A stretch of 64,000 bases of DNA from Membranipora membranacea (lineage: Eukaryota > Bryozoa > Gymnolaemata > Cheilostomatida > Membraniporidae), in the NCBI GenBank assembly GCA_914767715.1, contig OU612072.1, forward strand, positions 18,350,001 through 18,414,000, given 5' to 3'. The notes under the pieces are model-generated. The model made no database searches, was not told the DNA's origin, and was given only the letters and a program-made list of their open reading frames with translations. Position numbers and translations under genes: made by a program. Within the stretch, counting starts at the first letter, position 1. Each line of letters begins with the position of its first letter. Shown piece by piece: positions 13,053-27,206 of the stretch.

Positions 13053-15031
13053 CATGCAGACTATGACAGTCAGTCTGAGTAGTGATAGACGTGCAGACTG
13101 AGACGGCCGGTCTGAGTATTGTGAGACGTCCAGACTATGATGGTCGGTCTGAGTAGTGAGAGCCATCCTGACTATGATGGTTGGTCTGAGTAGTGAGAGA
13201 TGTGCAGACTATGACAGCGAGTCTGAGTTGTGAGAGACGTCCAGACTATGACAGTCAGACAGAGTAGTGAGAGACATGCAGACTATGACAGTCAGTCTGA
13301 GTAGTTAGAGACGTGCAGACTGTGACAGTCAGTCTGAGTAGTGAGAGACGTGCAGACTAGGACGGTCGGTCTGAGTACTGAGGGACGTCCAAACTATGAC
13401 GGTCGGTCTGAGTAGTCAGAGACATTCTGACTATAACGGTTGGTCTGAGTAGTGAGAGACGTCCAGACTATGACAGTCCGACTGAGAAGTGAGAGACGTG
13501 CAGACTATGACAGTCAGTCTGAGTAGTTAGAGAAGCCCAGACTATGACGGTCGGTCTGAGTAGTGAGAGACGTGCAGACTATGACGGTCAGTCTGAGTAG
13601 TGAGAGACGTGCAGACTATGACAGTCAGTCTGAGTAGTGAGAGATGTCTAGGCTATGATGGTTGGTCTTAGTAGTGAGAGACGCCTAGACTAAAACGGTC
13701 GGATTGAGTTGTGAGAGACATCCAGGCTATGTCGGTCGGTCTGAGTAGTGAAAGTTGTCAGACTATGACGGTCAGTCTGAGTAGTGAGAGACACCCAGAT
13801 TAAGACAGTCAGTCAGAGTAGTGAGAGGCGTGCAGACTATGACAGTCAGTCTGTGCAGTGAGAGACGTGCAGACTATGACGGTCAATCTGAGTAGTGGGA
13901 GAAGTCCAGACTATGACAGTAAGACTGAGTAGTGAGAGACGTGCAGACTATGACAGTCAATCTGAATAGTGAGAGTAGCCGAGACTATGACGGTCGGTCT
14001 GAGTAGTGAGAGACGCGCAGACTATGAAGGTCAGTCTGAGTAGTGAGAGACGTGCAGACTAGGACGGTCGGTCTGAGTACTGAGAGGCGTCCAGACTATG
14101 ACGGTCGGTCTAAGTAGTGAGAGACATCCTGACTCTAACGGTTGGTCTGAGTAGTGAGAGATGTGCAGACTATGACAGTCAGTCTGAGTAGTGAGAGACG
14201 TCCAGACTATGACAGTCAGTCTGAGTAGTGAGAGACATCCAGACTATGAATATCAGTCTGTGTACTGAGGGACGTCCAGACACTGACAGTCAGTCTGAGT
14301 AATGAGAGACATGCAGACTATGACAGTCAGTCTGAGTAGTGATAGACGTGCAGACTGAGACGGTCGGTCTGAGTATTGTGAGACGTCCAGACTATGATGG
14401 TCGGTCTGAGTAGTGAGAGCCATCCTGACTATGATGGTTGGTCTGAGTAGTGAGAGATGTGCAGACTATGACAGCGAGTCTGAGTTGTGAGAGACGTCCA
14501 GACTATGACAGTCAGATAGAGTAGTGAGAGACATGCAGACTATGACAGTCAGTCTGAGTAGTTAGAGACGTGCAGACTGTGACAGTCAGTCTGAGTAGTG
14601 AGAGACGTGCAGACTAGGACGGTCGGTCTGAGTACTGAGGGACGTCCAAACTATGACGGTCGGTCTGAGTAGTCAGAGACATTCTGACTATAACGGTTGG
14701 TCTGAGTAGTGAGAGACGTCCAGACTATGACAGTCCGACTGAGAAGTGAGAGACGTGCAGACTATGACAGTCAGTCTGAGTAGTTAGAGAAGCCCAGACT
14801 ATGACGGTCGGTCTGAGTAGTGAGAGACGTGCAGACTATGACGGTCAGTCTGAGTAGTGAGAGACGTGCAGACTATGACAGTCAGTCTGAGTAGTGAGAG
14901 ATGTCTAGGCTATGATGGTTGGTCTTAGTAGTGAGAGACGCCTAGACTAAAACGGTCGGATTGAGTTGTGAGAGACATCCAGGCTATGTCGGTCGGTCTG
15001 AGTAGTGAAAGTTGTCAGACTATGACGGTCA
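12666..15031. repeat. Satellite sub-block T, tandem duplication of about 1.2 kb
   Basis: The unit starting at the GTCTGTGCAG monomer (12666) begins again at 13849, 1183 bp or 32 monomers later. The second unit has two extra monomers (74 bp, near 14225-14300) that the first lacks, so the offset becomes about 1257 downstream (13680 against 14938). Confidence 0.8.
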
Positions 15032-16928
15032 GTCTGAGTAGTGAGAGACACCCAGATTAAGACAGTCAGTCAGAGTAGTGAGAGGCGTGCAGACTATGAC
15101 AGTCAGTCTGAGTAGTGAGAGACGTACAGACTATGACGGTCAGTCAGAGTAGTGAGAGACGTGCAGACTATGACAGTCAGTCTGAGTAGTGAGAGACGTG
15201 CAGACTATGACAGTCAGTCTGAGTAGTGAGAGACATGCAGACTATGACAGTCAGTCTGAGTAGTGAGAGACATGCAGACTATGACAGTCATTCTGAGTAA
15301 TGAGAGACATCCAGACTATGACTATCGGTCTGTGTACTGAGAGACGTGCAGACTATGACGGTCAGTCTGAGTAGTGAGAGACGTGCATAATATGACAGTC
15401 AGAATGAGTTGTGAGAGACATGCAGATTATGATGGTCGGTCTGAGTAGTGAGAGACGTGCGGACTATGACGGTCAGTCAGAGTAGTGAGAGACGGCCAGA
15501 CTATGACTATCGGTCTGTGTACTGAGAGACACCTAGACACTGACGGTCAGTCTGAGTAGTGAGAGAAGTCCAGACTATGACAGTCAGACTGAGTAGTGAG
15601 AGACATGCAGACTATGAGTGTCAGTCTGAGTAGTGAGAGACGCCCGTACTATGACGGTCAGTCTGAGTAGTGAGTGACGACCACACCATGACAGTTGGTC
15701 TGAGTAGTGAGACATATCCAGACTATGACTATCGGTCAGTGTATTGAGGGACGCCCAGACACTGACAGTCAGTCTGAGTAGTAAGAGATGTCTAGGCTAT
15801 GACGGTCAGTCTGAGTAGTGAGAGACACCCAGACTAAGACAGTCAGTCAGAGTAGTAAGAGGCGTGCAGACTATGACAGTCAGTCTGAGTAGTGAGAGAC
15901 ACCCAGACTTTGACAGTCAGTATGAGTAGTGAGAGACGCCCATACTATGACGGTCAGTCTGAGCAGTGAGAGATGACCAAACTATGACTGTGGGTCTGAG
16001 TAGTGAGACACATTCTGACTATGTCAGTAAGTCAGAGTAGTGAGAGACATCCAGACTATGACTACCGGTCTGTGTACTGAGAGACACCCAGACACTGACA
16101 GTCAGTCTGAGTAGTGAGAGATGTCTAGGCTATGACGGTCGGTCGGAGTAGTGAGAGACATCCAGACTATGACGGTCAGTCAGAGTAGTGAGAGACGCCC
16201 AGACTATGAAATTCAGTCTGAGTAGTGAGAGACATCCAGACTATGACGTTCAGTCAGAGTAGTGAGAGACGCCCAGACTATGACGGTCAGTCTGAGTAGT
16301 GAAAGATGACCAGACTATGACGGTTGATTTGAGTGGTGAGACACATCATGACTATGACAGTCATTCTGTGAAGTGAGAGACATCAAGACTATGACTATCG
16401 GTCTGTGTACTGAGAGACACCTAGACACTGACGGTCGGTCTGAGTAGTGAGAGACGTGCAGACTATGACGGTCAGTCTGAGTAGTGGGAGAAGTCCAGAC
16501 TATGACAGTAAGACTGAGTAGTGAGAGACGTGCAGACTATGACAGTCAATCTGAATAGTGAGAGTAGCCGAGACTATGACGGTCGGTCTGAGTAGTGAGA
16601 GACGCGCAGACTATGAAGGTCAGTCTGAGTAGTGAGAGACGTGCAGACTAGGACGGTCGGTCTGAGTACTGAGAGGCGTCCAGACTATGACGGTCGGTCT
16701 AAGTAGTGAGAGACATCCTGACTCTAACGGTTGGTCTGAGTAGTGAGAGATGTGCAGACTATGACAGTCAGTCTGAGTAGTGAGAGACGTCCAGACTATG
16801 ACAGTCAGTCTGAGTAGTGAGAGACATCCAGACTATGAATATCAGTCTGTGTACTGAGGGACGTCCAGACACTGACAGTCAGTCTGAGTAATGAGAGACA
16901 TGCAGACTATGACAGTCAGTCTGAGTAG
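13849..16928. repeat. Satellite sub-block S, copy 1 (copy 2 at 18621-21700)
   Basis: About 3.08 kb match at a constant offset of 4772 (129 monomers), checked at 13849/18621 and 15938/20710, with very few differences by eye (for example GACATGCAG against GACGTGCAG near 15231/20003). The match ends where copy 1 goes into block R (TAGTTTGAGAAG) and copy 2 goes into TAGTGATAGACG. Confidence 0.85.
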
Positions 16929-19900
16929 TTTGAGAAGCCCAGACTATGACGGTCGGCCTGAGTAGTGAGAGACGTACAGACTATGACGGTCAGTCTGAGT
17001 AGTGAGAGACGCACAGACTATGACAGTCAGTCTGAGTAGTGAGAGACATCCTGACTCTAATGGTTGGTCTGAGTAGTGAGAGATGTGCAGACTATAACAG
17101 TCAGTCTGAGTAGTGAGAGACGTCCAGACTATGACAGTCAGTCTGAGTAGTGAGAGACATCCAGACTATGATTATCAGTCTGTGTACTGAGGGACGTCCA
17201 GACACTGACAGTCAGTCTGAGTAATGAGAGACATGCAGACTATGACAGTCAGTCTGAGTAGTGAGAGACGTGCAGACTAAGAAGGTCGGTCTGAGTACTG
17301 AGAGACGTCCAGACTATGACGGTCAGACTGAGTAGTGAGAGACATTCTGACTCTAATGGTTGGTCTGAGTAGTGAGAGATGTGCAGACTATGACAGTCAG
17401 TCTGAGTAGTGAGAGACGTCCAGACTATGACGGTCAGTCTGAGCAGTGAGAGATGTCCAAACTATGATGGTGGGTCTGAGTAGTGAGACACATTCTGACT
17501 ATGTCAGTAAGTCAGAGTAGTGAGAGACATCCAGACTATGACTACCGGTCTGTGTACTGAGAGACACCCAGACACTGACAGTCAGTCTGAGTAGTGAAAG
17601 ATGACCAGACTATGACGGTTGATTTGAGTGGTGAGACATATCATGACTATGACAGTCATTCTGTGAAGTGAGAGACATCCAGACTATGACTATCGGTCTG
17701 TGTACTGAGAGACACCTAGACACTGACGGTCGGTCTGAGTAGTGAGAGACGTGCAGACTATGACGGTCAGTCTGAGTAGTGAGAGACGTGCAGAATATGA
17801 CAGTCAGATTAAGTAGTGAGAGACGTGCAGACTATGATGGTCGGTCTGAGTAGTGAGAGACGTGCGGACTATGACGGTCAGTCAGAGTAGTGAGAGACGG
17901 CCAGACTATGACTTTCGGTCTAAGTAGTGAGAGACATCCTGACTCTAATGGTTGGTCTGAGTAGTGACAGATGTGCAGACTATGACAGTCAGTCTGAGTA
18001 GTGAGAGACGTCCAGACTATGACAGTCAGTCTGAGTAGTGAGAGACATCCAGACTATGAATATCAGTCTGTGTACTGAGGGACGTCCAGACACTGACAGT
18101 CAGTCTGAGTAATGAGAGACATGCAGACTATGACAGTCAGTCTGAGTAGTGATAGACGTGCAGACTGACACGGTCGGTCTGAGAACTGTGAGACGTCCAG
18201 ACTATGATGGTCGGTCTGAGTAGTGAGAGTCATCCTGACTATGACGGTTGGTCTGAGTAGTGAGAGATGTGCAGACTATGACAATCAGTCTGAGTAGTGA
18301 GAGACGTGCAGACTAAGACGGTCGGTCTGAGTACTGAGAGACGTCCAGACTATGACGGTCGGTCCGAGTAGTGAGAGTCAACCAGACTATGACGGTCAGA
18401 CTGAGTAGTGAGAGACATTCTGACTCTAATGGTTGGTCTGAGTAGTGAGAGATGTGCAGACTATGACAGTCAGTCTGAGTAGTGAGAGACGGCCAGACTA
18501 TGACAGTCAGTCTGAGTAGTGAGAGACATCCAGACTATGAATATCAGTCTGTGTACTGAGGGACGTCCAGACACTGACAGTCAGTCTGAGGAATGAGAGA
18601 CATGCAGACTATGACAGTCAGTCTGTGCAGTGAGAGACGTGCAGACTATGACGGTCAATCTGAGTAGTGGGAGAAGTCCAGACTATGACAGTAAGACTGA
18701 GTAGTGAGAGACGTGCAGACTATGACAGTCAATCTGAATAGTGAGAGTAGCCGAGACTATGACGGTCGGTCTGAGTAGTGAGAGACGCGCAGACTATGAA
18801 GGTCAGTCTGAGTAGTGAGAGACGTGCAGACTAGGACGGTCGGTCTGAGTACTGAGAGGCGTCCAGACTATGACGGTCGGTCTAAGTAGTGAGAGACATC
18901 CTGACTCTAACGGTTGGTCTGAGTAGTGAGAGATGTGCAGACTATGACAGTCAGTCTGAGTAGTGAGAGACGTCCAGACTATGACAGTCAGTCTGAGTAG
19001 TGAGAGACATCCAGACTATGAATATCAGTCTGTGTACTGAGGGACGTCCAGACACTGACAGTCAGTCTGAGTAATGAGAGACATGCAGACTATGACAGTC
19101 AGTCTGAGTAGTGATAGACGTGCAGACTGAGACGGTCGGTCTGAGTATTGTGAGACGTCCAGACTATGATGGTCGGTCTGAGTAGTGAGAGCCATCCTGA
19201 CTATGATGGTTGGTCTGAGTAGTGAGAGATGTGCAGACTATGACAGCGAGTCTGAGTTGTGAGAGACGTCCAGACTATGACAGTCAGACAGAGTAGTGAG
19301 AGACATGCAGACTATGACAGTCAGTCTGAGTAGTTAGAGACGTGCAGACTGTGACAGTCAGTCTGAGTAGTGAGAGACGTGCAGACTAGGACGGTCGGTC
19401 TGAGTACTGAGGGACGTCCAAACTATGACGGTCGGTCTGAGTAGTCAGAGACATTCTGACTATAACGGTTGGTCTGAGTAGTGAGAGACGTCCAGACTAT
19501 GACAGTCCGACTGAGAAGTGAGAGACGTGCAGACTATGACAGTCAGTCTGAGTAGTTAGAGAAGCCCAGACTATGACGGTCGGTCTGAGTAGTGAGAGAC
19601 GTGCAGACTATGACGGTCAGTCTGAGTAGTGAGAGACGTGCAGACTATGACAGTCAGTCTGAGTAGTGAGAGATGTCTAGGCTATGATGGTTGGTCTTAG
19701 TAGTGAGAGACGCCTAGACTAAAACGGTCGGATTGAGTTGTGAGAGACATCCAGGCTATGTCGGTCGGTCTGAGTAGTGAAAGTTGTCAGACTATGACGG
19801 TCAGTCTGAGTAGTGAGAGACACCCAGATTAAGACAGTCAGTCAGAGTAGTGAGAGGCGTGCAGACTATGACAGTCAGTCTGAGTAGTGAGAGACGTACA

Positions 19901-22900
19901 GACTATGACGGTCAGTCAGAGTAGTGAGAGACGTGCAGACTATGACAGTCAGTCTGAGTAGTGAGAGACGTGCAGACTATGACAGTCAGTCTGAGTAGTG
20001 AGAGACGTGCAGACTATGACAGTCAGTCTGAGTAGTGAGAGACATGCAGACTATGACAGTCATTCTGAGTAATGAGAGACATCCAGACTATGACTATCGG
20101 TCTGTGTACTGAGAGACGTGCAGACTATGACGGTCAGTCTGAGTAGTGAGAGACGTGCATAATATGACAGTCAGAATGAGTTGTGAGAGACATGCAGATT
20201 ATGATGGTCGGTCTGAGTAGTGAGAGACGTGCGGACTATGACGGTCAGTCAGAGTAGTGAGAGACGGCCAGACTATGACTATCGGTCTGTGTACTGAGAG
20301 ACACCTAGACACTGACGGTCAGTCTGAGTAGTGAGAGAAGTCCAGACTATGACAGTCAGACTGAGTAGTGAGAGACATGCAGACTATGAGTGTCAGTCTG
20401 AGTAGTGAGAGACGCCCGTACTATGACGGTCAGTCTGAGTAGTGAGTGACGACCACACCATGACAGTTGGTCTGAGTAGTGAGACATATCCAGACTATGA
20501 CTATCGGTCAGTGTATTGAGGGACGCCCAGACACTGACAGTCAGTCTGAGTAGTAAGAGATGTCTAGGCTATGACGGTCAGTCTGAGTAGTGAGAGACAC
20601 CCAGACTAAGACAGTCAGTCAGAGTAGTAAGAGGCGTGCAGACTATGACAGTCAGTCTGAGTAGTGAGAGACACCCAGACTTTGACAGTCAGTATGAGTA
20701 GTGAGAGACGCCCATACTATGACGGTCAGTCTGAGCAGTGAGAGATGACCAAACTATGACTGTGGGTCTGAGTAGTGAGACACATTCTGACTATGTCAGT
20801 AAGTCAGAGTAGTGAGAGACATCCAGACTATGACTACCGGTCTGTGTACTGAGAGACACCCAGACACTGACAGTCAGTCTGAGTAGTGAGAGATGTCTAG
20901 GCTATGACGGTCGGTCGGAGTAGTGAGAGACATCCAGACTATGACGGTCAGTCAGAGTAGTGAGAGACGCCCAGACTATGAAATTCAGTCTGAGTAGTGA
21001 GAGACATCCAGACTATGACGTTCAGTCAGAGTAGTGAGAGACGCCCAGACTATGACGGTCAGTCTGAGTAGTGAAAGATGACCAGACTATGACGGTTGAT
21101 TTGAGTGGTGAGACACATCATGACTATGACAGTCATTCTGTGAAGTGAGAGACATCAAGACTATGACTATCGGTCTGTGTACTGAGAGACACCTAGACAC
21201 TGACGGTCGGTCTGAGTAGTGAGAGACGTGCAGACTATGACGGTCAGTCTGAGTAGTGGGAGAAGTCCAGACTATGACAGTAAGACTGAGTAGTGAGAGA
21301 CGTGCAGACTATGACAGTCAATCTGAATAGTGAGAGTAGCCGAGACTATGACGGTCGGTCTGAGTAGTGAGAGACGCGCAGACTATGAAGGTCAGTCTGA
21401 GTAGTGAGAGACGTGCAGACTAGGACGGTCGGTCTGAGTACTGAGAGGCGTCCAGACTATGACGGTCGGTCTAAGTAGTGAGAGACATCCTGACTCTAAC
21501 GGTTGGTCTGAGTAGTGAGAGATGTGCAGACTATGACAGTCAGTCTGAGTAGTGAGAGACGTCCAGACTATGACAGTCAGTCTGAGTAGTGAGAGACATC
21601 CAGACTATGAATATCAGTCTGTGTACTGAGGGACGTCCAGACACTGACAGTCAGTCTGAGTAATGAGAGACATGCAGACTATGACAGTCAGTCTGAGTAG
21701 TGATAGACGTGCAGACTGAGACAGTCGGTCTGAGTACTGTGAGACGTCCAGACTATGATGGTCGGTCTGAGTAGTGGGAGCCATCCTGACTATGACGGTT
21801 GGTCTGAGTAGTGAGAGATGTGCAGACTATGACAATCAGTCTGAGTAGTGAGAGACGTGCAGACTAAGACGGTCGGTCTGAGTACTGAGAGACGTCCAGA
21901 CTATGACGGTCGGTCCGAGTAGTGAGAGTCAACCAGACTATGACGGTCAGACTGAGTAGTGAGAGACATTCTGACTCTAATGGTTGGTCTGAGTAGTGAG
22001 AGATGTGCAGACTATGACAGTCAGTCTGAGTAGTGAGAGACGGCCAGACTATGACAGTCAGTCTGAGTAGTGAGAGACATCCAGACTATGAATATCAGTC
22101 TGTGTACTGAGGGACGTCCAGACACTGACAGTCAGTCTGAGTAATGAGAGACATGCAGACTATGACAGTCAGTCTGAGCAGTGAGAGACGTGCAGACTAT
22201 GATGGTCGGTCTGAGTAGTGAGAGTCATCCTGACTATGATGGTTGGTCTGAGTAGTGAGAGACGTGCAGACTATGACAGTCAGTCTGAGTAGTGAGAGAT
22301 GTCTAGGCTATGATGGTTGGTCTGAGTAGTGAGAGACGTGCAGACTAAGACGGTCGGTCTGAGTACTGAGAGACGTGCATACTATGACGGTCGGTCTGAG
22401 TAGTGAGCGACATCCTGACTATGACGGTTGGTCTGAGTAGTGAGAGATGTGCAGACTTTGACAGTCAGTCTGAGTAGTGAGAGACGTCCAGACTATGACT
22501 GTCACCACTGAGTAGTGATAGACGTGCAGACTATGACAGTCGATCTGAGTAGTTAGAGAAGCCCATACTATGACGGTCGGTCTGAGTAGTGAGAGACGTA
22601 CAGACTAGATGGTCCGTCTGAGTAGTGAGAGACGCGCAGACTATGACAGTCAGTCTGAGTAGTGAGAGACGCGCAAACTATGACAGTCAGTCCGAATAGT
22701 GAGAGACGGCCAGACTATGACAATCAGTCTGAGTAGTTAGAGAAGCCCAGACTATGACGGTCGGTCTGAGTAGTGAGAGACGTGCAGACCATGCAGGTCA
22801 GTCTGAGTAGTGAGAGACGTGCAGACTATGACAGTCAGTCTGAGTAGTGAGAGATGTCTAGGCTATGATGGTTGGTCTGAGTAGTGAGAGACGTGCAGAC

Positions 22901-25900
22901 TAAGACGGTCGGTCTGAGTACTGAGAGACGTGCATACTATGACGGTCGGTCTGAGTAGTGAGCGACATCCTGACTATGACGGTTGGTCTGAGTAGTGAGA
23001 GATGTGCAGACTTTGACAGTCAGTCTGAGTAGTGAGAGACGTCCAGACTATGACTGTCACCACTGAGTAGTGATAGACGTGCAGACTATGACAGTCGATC
23101 TGAGTAGTTAGAGAAGCCCATACTATGACGGTCGGTCTGAGTAGTGAGAGACGTACAGACTAGATGGTCCGTCTGAGTAATGAGAGACGCGCAGACTATG
23201 ACAGTCAGTCTGAGTAGTGAGAGACGCGCAAACTATGACAGTCAGTCCGAATAGTGAGAGACAGCCAGACAATGACAATCAGTCTGAGTAGTGAGAGACG
23301 TGCAGACTAAGACGGTCGGTCTGAGTACTGAGAGACATCCAGACTATGACGGTCGGTCTGAGTAGTGAGAGACATCCTGACTCTAATGGTTGGTCTGAGT
23401 AGTGAGAGATGTGCAGACTATGACAGTCAGTCTGAGTAGTGAGAGACGTCCAGACTATGACAGTCAGACAGAGTAGTGAGAGACATGCAGACTATGACAG
23501 TCAGTCTGAGTAGTTAGAGACGTGCAGACTGTGACAGTCAGTCTGAGTAGTGAGAGACGTGCAGACTAGGACGGTCGGTCTGAGTACTGAGGGAAGTCCA
23601 AACTATGACGGTCGGTCTGAGTAGTGAGAGACATCCTGACTATAACGGTTGGTCTGAGTAGTGAGAGACGTCCAGACTGTGACAGTCCGACTGAGTAGTG
23701 AGAGACGTGCAGACTATGACAGTCAGTCTGAGTAGTTAGAGACGCCCAGACTATGACGGTCGGTCTGAGTAGTGAGAGACGTGCAGATTATGACGGTCAG
23801 TCTGAGTAGTGAGAGACGTGCAGACTATGACAGTCAGTCTGAGTAGTGAGAGATGTCTAGGCTATGATGGTCGGTCTTAGTAGTGAGAGACGTGCAGACT
23901 AAGACGGTCGGTCTGAGTACTGAGAGACGTGCATACTATGACGGTCGGTCTGAGTAGTGAGAGACATCCTGACCATGACGGTTGGTCTGATTAGTGAGAG
24001 ATGTGCAGACTTTGACAGTCAGTCTGAGTAGTGAGAGACGTCCAGACTATGACAGTCACCACTGAGTAGTGATAGACGTTCAGACTATGACAGTCGATTT
24101 GAGTAGTTAGAGAAGCCCAGACTATGACGGTCGGTCTGAGTAGTGAGAGACGTACAGACTATGACAGTCAGACTGCGTAGTGAGAGACATGCTGTCTATG
24201 ACAGTCAGTCTGAGTAGTTAGAGACGTGCAGACTATGACAGTCAGTCTGAGTAGTGAGAGACGTGCAGACTAGGACGGTCGGTCTGAGTACTGAGAGACG
24301 TCCAAACTATGACGGTCGGTCTGAGTAGTGAGAGACATCCTGACTGTAACGGTTGGTCTGAGTAGTGAGAGACGTCCAGACTATGACAGTCTGACTGAGT
24401 AGTGAGAGACGTGCAGACTATGACAGTCAGTTTGAGTAGTTAGAGAAGGCCAGACTATGACGGTCGGTCTGAGTAGTGAGAAACGTGCAGACTATGCAGG
24501 TCAGTCTGAGTAGTGAGAGACGTGCAGACAATGACAGTCAGTCTGAGTAGTGAGAGATGTCTAGGCTATGATGGTTGGTCTGAGTAGTGAGAGACGTGCA
24601 GACTAAGACGGTCGGTCTGAGTACTGAGAGACGTGCATACTATGACGGTCGGTCTGAGTAGTGAGAGACATCCTGACTATGACGGTTCGTCTGAGTAGTG
24701 AGAGATGTGCAGACTTTGACAGTCAGTCTGAGTAGTGGGAGACGTCCAGACTATGACTGTCACCACTGAGTAGTGATAGACGTGCAGACTATGACAGTCG
24801 ATCTGAGTAGTGAGAATCATCCTGACTATGACGGTTGGTCTGAGTCGTGAGAGATGTGCAGACTATGACAGTCAGTCTGAGTAGTAGGAGACGTCAAGAC
24901 AATGACAGTCAGACTGAGTAGTGAGAGACGTGCAGACTATGACAGTCAGTCTGAGCAGTTAGAGAAGCCCAGACTATGACGGTCGGTCTGAGTAGTGAGA
25001 GATGTACAGACTATGACGGTCAGTCTGAGTGGTGAGAGACGTACAGACTATGATGGTCCGTCTGAGTAGTGAGAGACGCGCAGACTATGACAGTCAGTCT
25101 GAGTAGTGAGAGACGCGCAAACTATGACAGTCAGTCCGAATAGTGAGAGACGGCCAGACTATGACAATCAGTCTGAGTAGTGAGAGACGTGCAGACTAAG
25201 ACGGTCGGTCTGACTACTGAGAGACATCCAGACTATGACGGTCGGTCTGAGTAGTGAGAGACATCCTGACTCTAATGGTTGGTCTGAGTAGTGAGAGATG
25301 TGCAGACTATGACAGTCAGTCTGAGTAGTGAGAGACATGCAGACTATGACTATCGGTCTGTGTACTGAGAGACACCTAGACACTGACGGTCGGTCTGAGT
25401 AGTGAGAGACGTGCAGACTATAACAGTCAGTCTGAGCAGTTAGAGAAGCCCAGACTATGACGGTCGGTCTGAGTAGTGAGAGATGTACAGACTATGACGG
25501 TCAGTCTGAGTAGTGAGAGACGCCCAGACTATGAAATTCAGTCTGAGTAGTGAGAGAGATCCAGACTATGACGGTCAGTCAGAATAGTGAGAGACGCCCA
25601 GACTATGACGGTCAGTCTGAGTAGTGAAAGATGACCAGACTATGACGGTGGTTTTGAGTAGTGAGACACATCATGACTATGACAGTCATTCTGTGAAGTG
25701 AGAGACATCCAGACTATGACTATCGGTCTGTGTACTGAGAGACACCTAGACACTGACGGTCGGTCTGAGTAGTGAGAGACGTGCAGTCTATGACAGTCAG
25801 TCTGAGCAGTTAGAGAAGCCCAGACTATGACGGTCGGTCTGAGTAGTGAGAGATGTACAGACTATGACGGTCAGTCAGAGTAGTGAGAGACGCCCAGACT

Positions 25901-27206
25901 ATGAAATTCAGTCTGAGTAGTGAGAGACATCCAGACTATGACGGTCAGTCAGAGTAGTTAGAGACGCCCAGACTATGACGGTCAGTCTGAGTAGTGAAAG
26001 ATGACCAGACTATGACGGTGGTTTTGAGTAGTGAGACACATCATGACTATGACAGTCATTCTGTGAAGTGAGAGACATCCAGACTATGACTATCGGTCTG
26101 TGTACTGAGAGACACCTAGACACTGACGGTCGGTCTGAGTAGTGAGAGACGTGCAGACTATGACGGTCAGTCTGAGTAGTGAGAGACGTGCACAATATGA
26201 CAGTCAGATTGAGTAGTGAGAGACGTGCAGACTATGATGGTCGGTCTGAGTAGTGAGAGACGTGCGGAATATGACGGTCAGTCAGAGTAGTGAGAGACGG
26301 CCAGACTATGACTATCGGTCTGTGTACTGAGAGACACCTAGACACTGACAGTCAGTCTGAGTAGTGAGAGACGTGCAGACTAAGACAGTCGGTCTGAGTA
26401 CTGAGAGACGTCCAGACTATGACGGTCGGTCTGAGTAGTGAGAGTCATCCTGACTATGACGGCTGGTCTGAGTAGTGAGATATGTGCAGACTATGACAGT
26501 CAGTCTGAGTAGTGGGAGAAGTCCAGACTATGACAGTAAGACTGAGTAGTGAGAGACGTGCAGACTATGACAGTCAATCTGAATAGTGAGAGTAGCCGAG
26601 ACTATGACGGTCGGTCTGAGTAGTGAGAGACGCGCAGACTATGACGGTCAGTCTGAGTAGTTAGAGAAGCCCAGACTATGACGGTCGGTCTGAGTAGTGA
26701 GAGACGTACAGACTATGATGGTCAGTCTGAGTAGTGAGAGACGCGCAGACTATGACAGTCAGTCTGAGTAGTGAGAGACGCGCAAACTATGACAGTCAGT
26801 CCGAATAGTGAGAGACGGCCAGACTATGACAATCAGTCTGAGTAGTGAGAGACGTGCAGACTAAGACGGTCGGTCTGAGTACTGAGAGACATCCAGACTA
26901 TGACGGTCGGTTTGAGTAGTGAGAATCACCCTGACTATGACGGTTGGTCTGAGTAGTGAGAGATTTGCAGACTATGACAGGCAGTCTGAGTAGTGGGAGA
27001 CGTCCAGACTATGACAGTCAGACTGAGTAGTGAGAGATGTGCAGACTATGACAGTTAGTCGGAGTAGTGAGAGACGTCAAGACTATGACGGTCGGCCTGA
27101 GTTGTGAGAGATGTCAAAACTATGACGGTCAGTCCAAGTAGTGAGCGATGTCCAGAATACGGCATTCAGTCGCTGTAGTAAGAGACGTCCAGACTTTGAT
27201 GTTCAG

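Larger units (their letters stand above)
1..27206. repeat. 37-bp satellite array with higher-order duplications, at least 27.2 kb
   Basis: The whole stretch is a head-to-tail tandem repeat. The monomer is 37 bp and reads GTCTGAGTAGTGAGAGACG, then a variable TGCAG or TCCAG, then ACTATGACGGTCG or ACTATGACAGTCA. Spacing was checked with a landmark variant starting TAAGACGGTCGGTCTGAGTA at 1, 2702, 7104, 7881, 8880, 22346, 22901, 23900 and 24604. The intervals are 73, 119, 21, 27, 364, 15, 27 and 19 monomers to within 2 bp. Several monomer subtypes recur, for example one with TGTGTACTGAGGGACG and one with CATCCTGACTCTAA. 37 is not a multiple of 3, so every frame is cycled and no protein is conserved. 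The array continues left of base 1, so its true length is unknown. No unrelated sequence interrupts it. Likely heterochromatic or centromeric/subtelomeric DNA (inference). Confidence 0.98.

Noticed and set aside
1-27206. Resemblance of regular short repeats to a CRISPR array
   Set aside because: There are no unique spacers: the whole 37 bp recurs. There are no cas genes and the context is eukaryotic.
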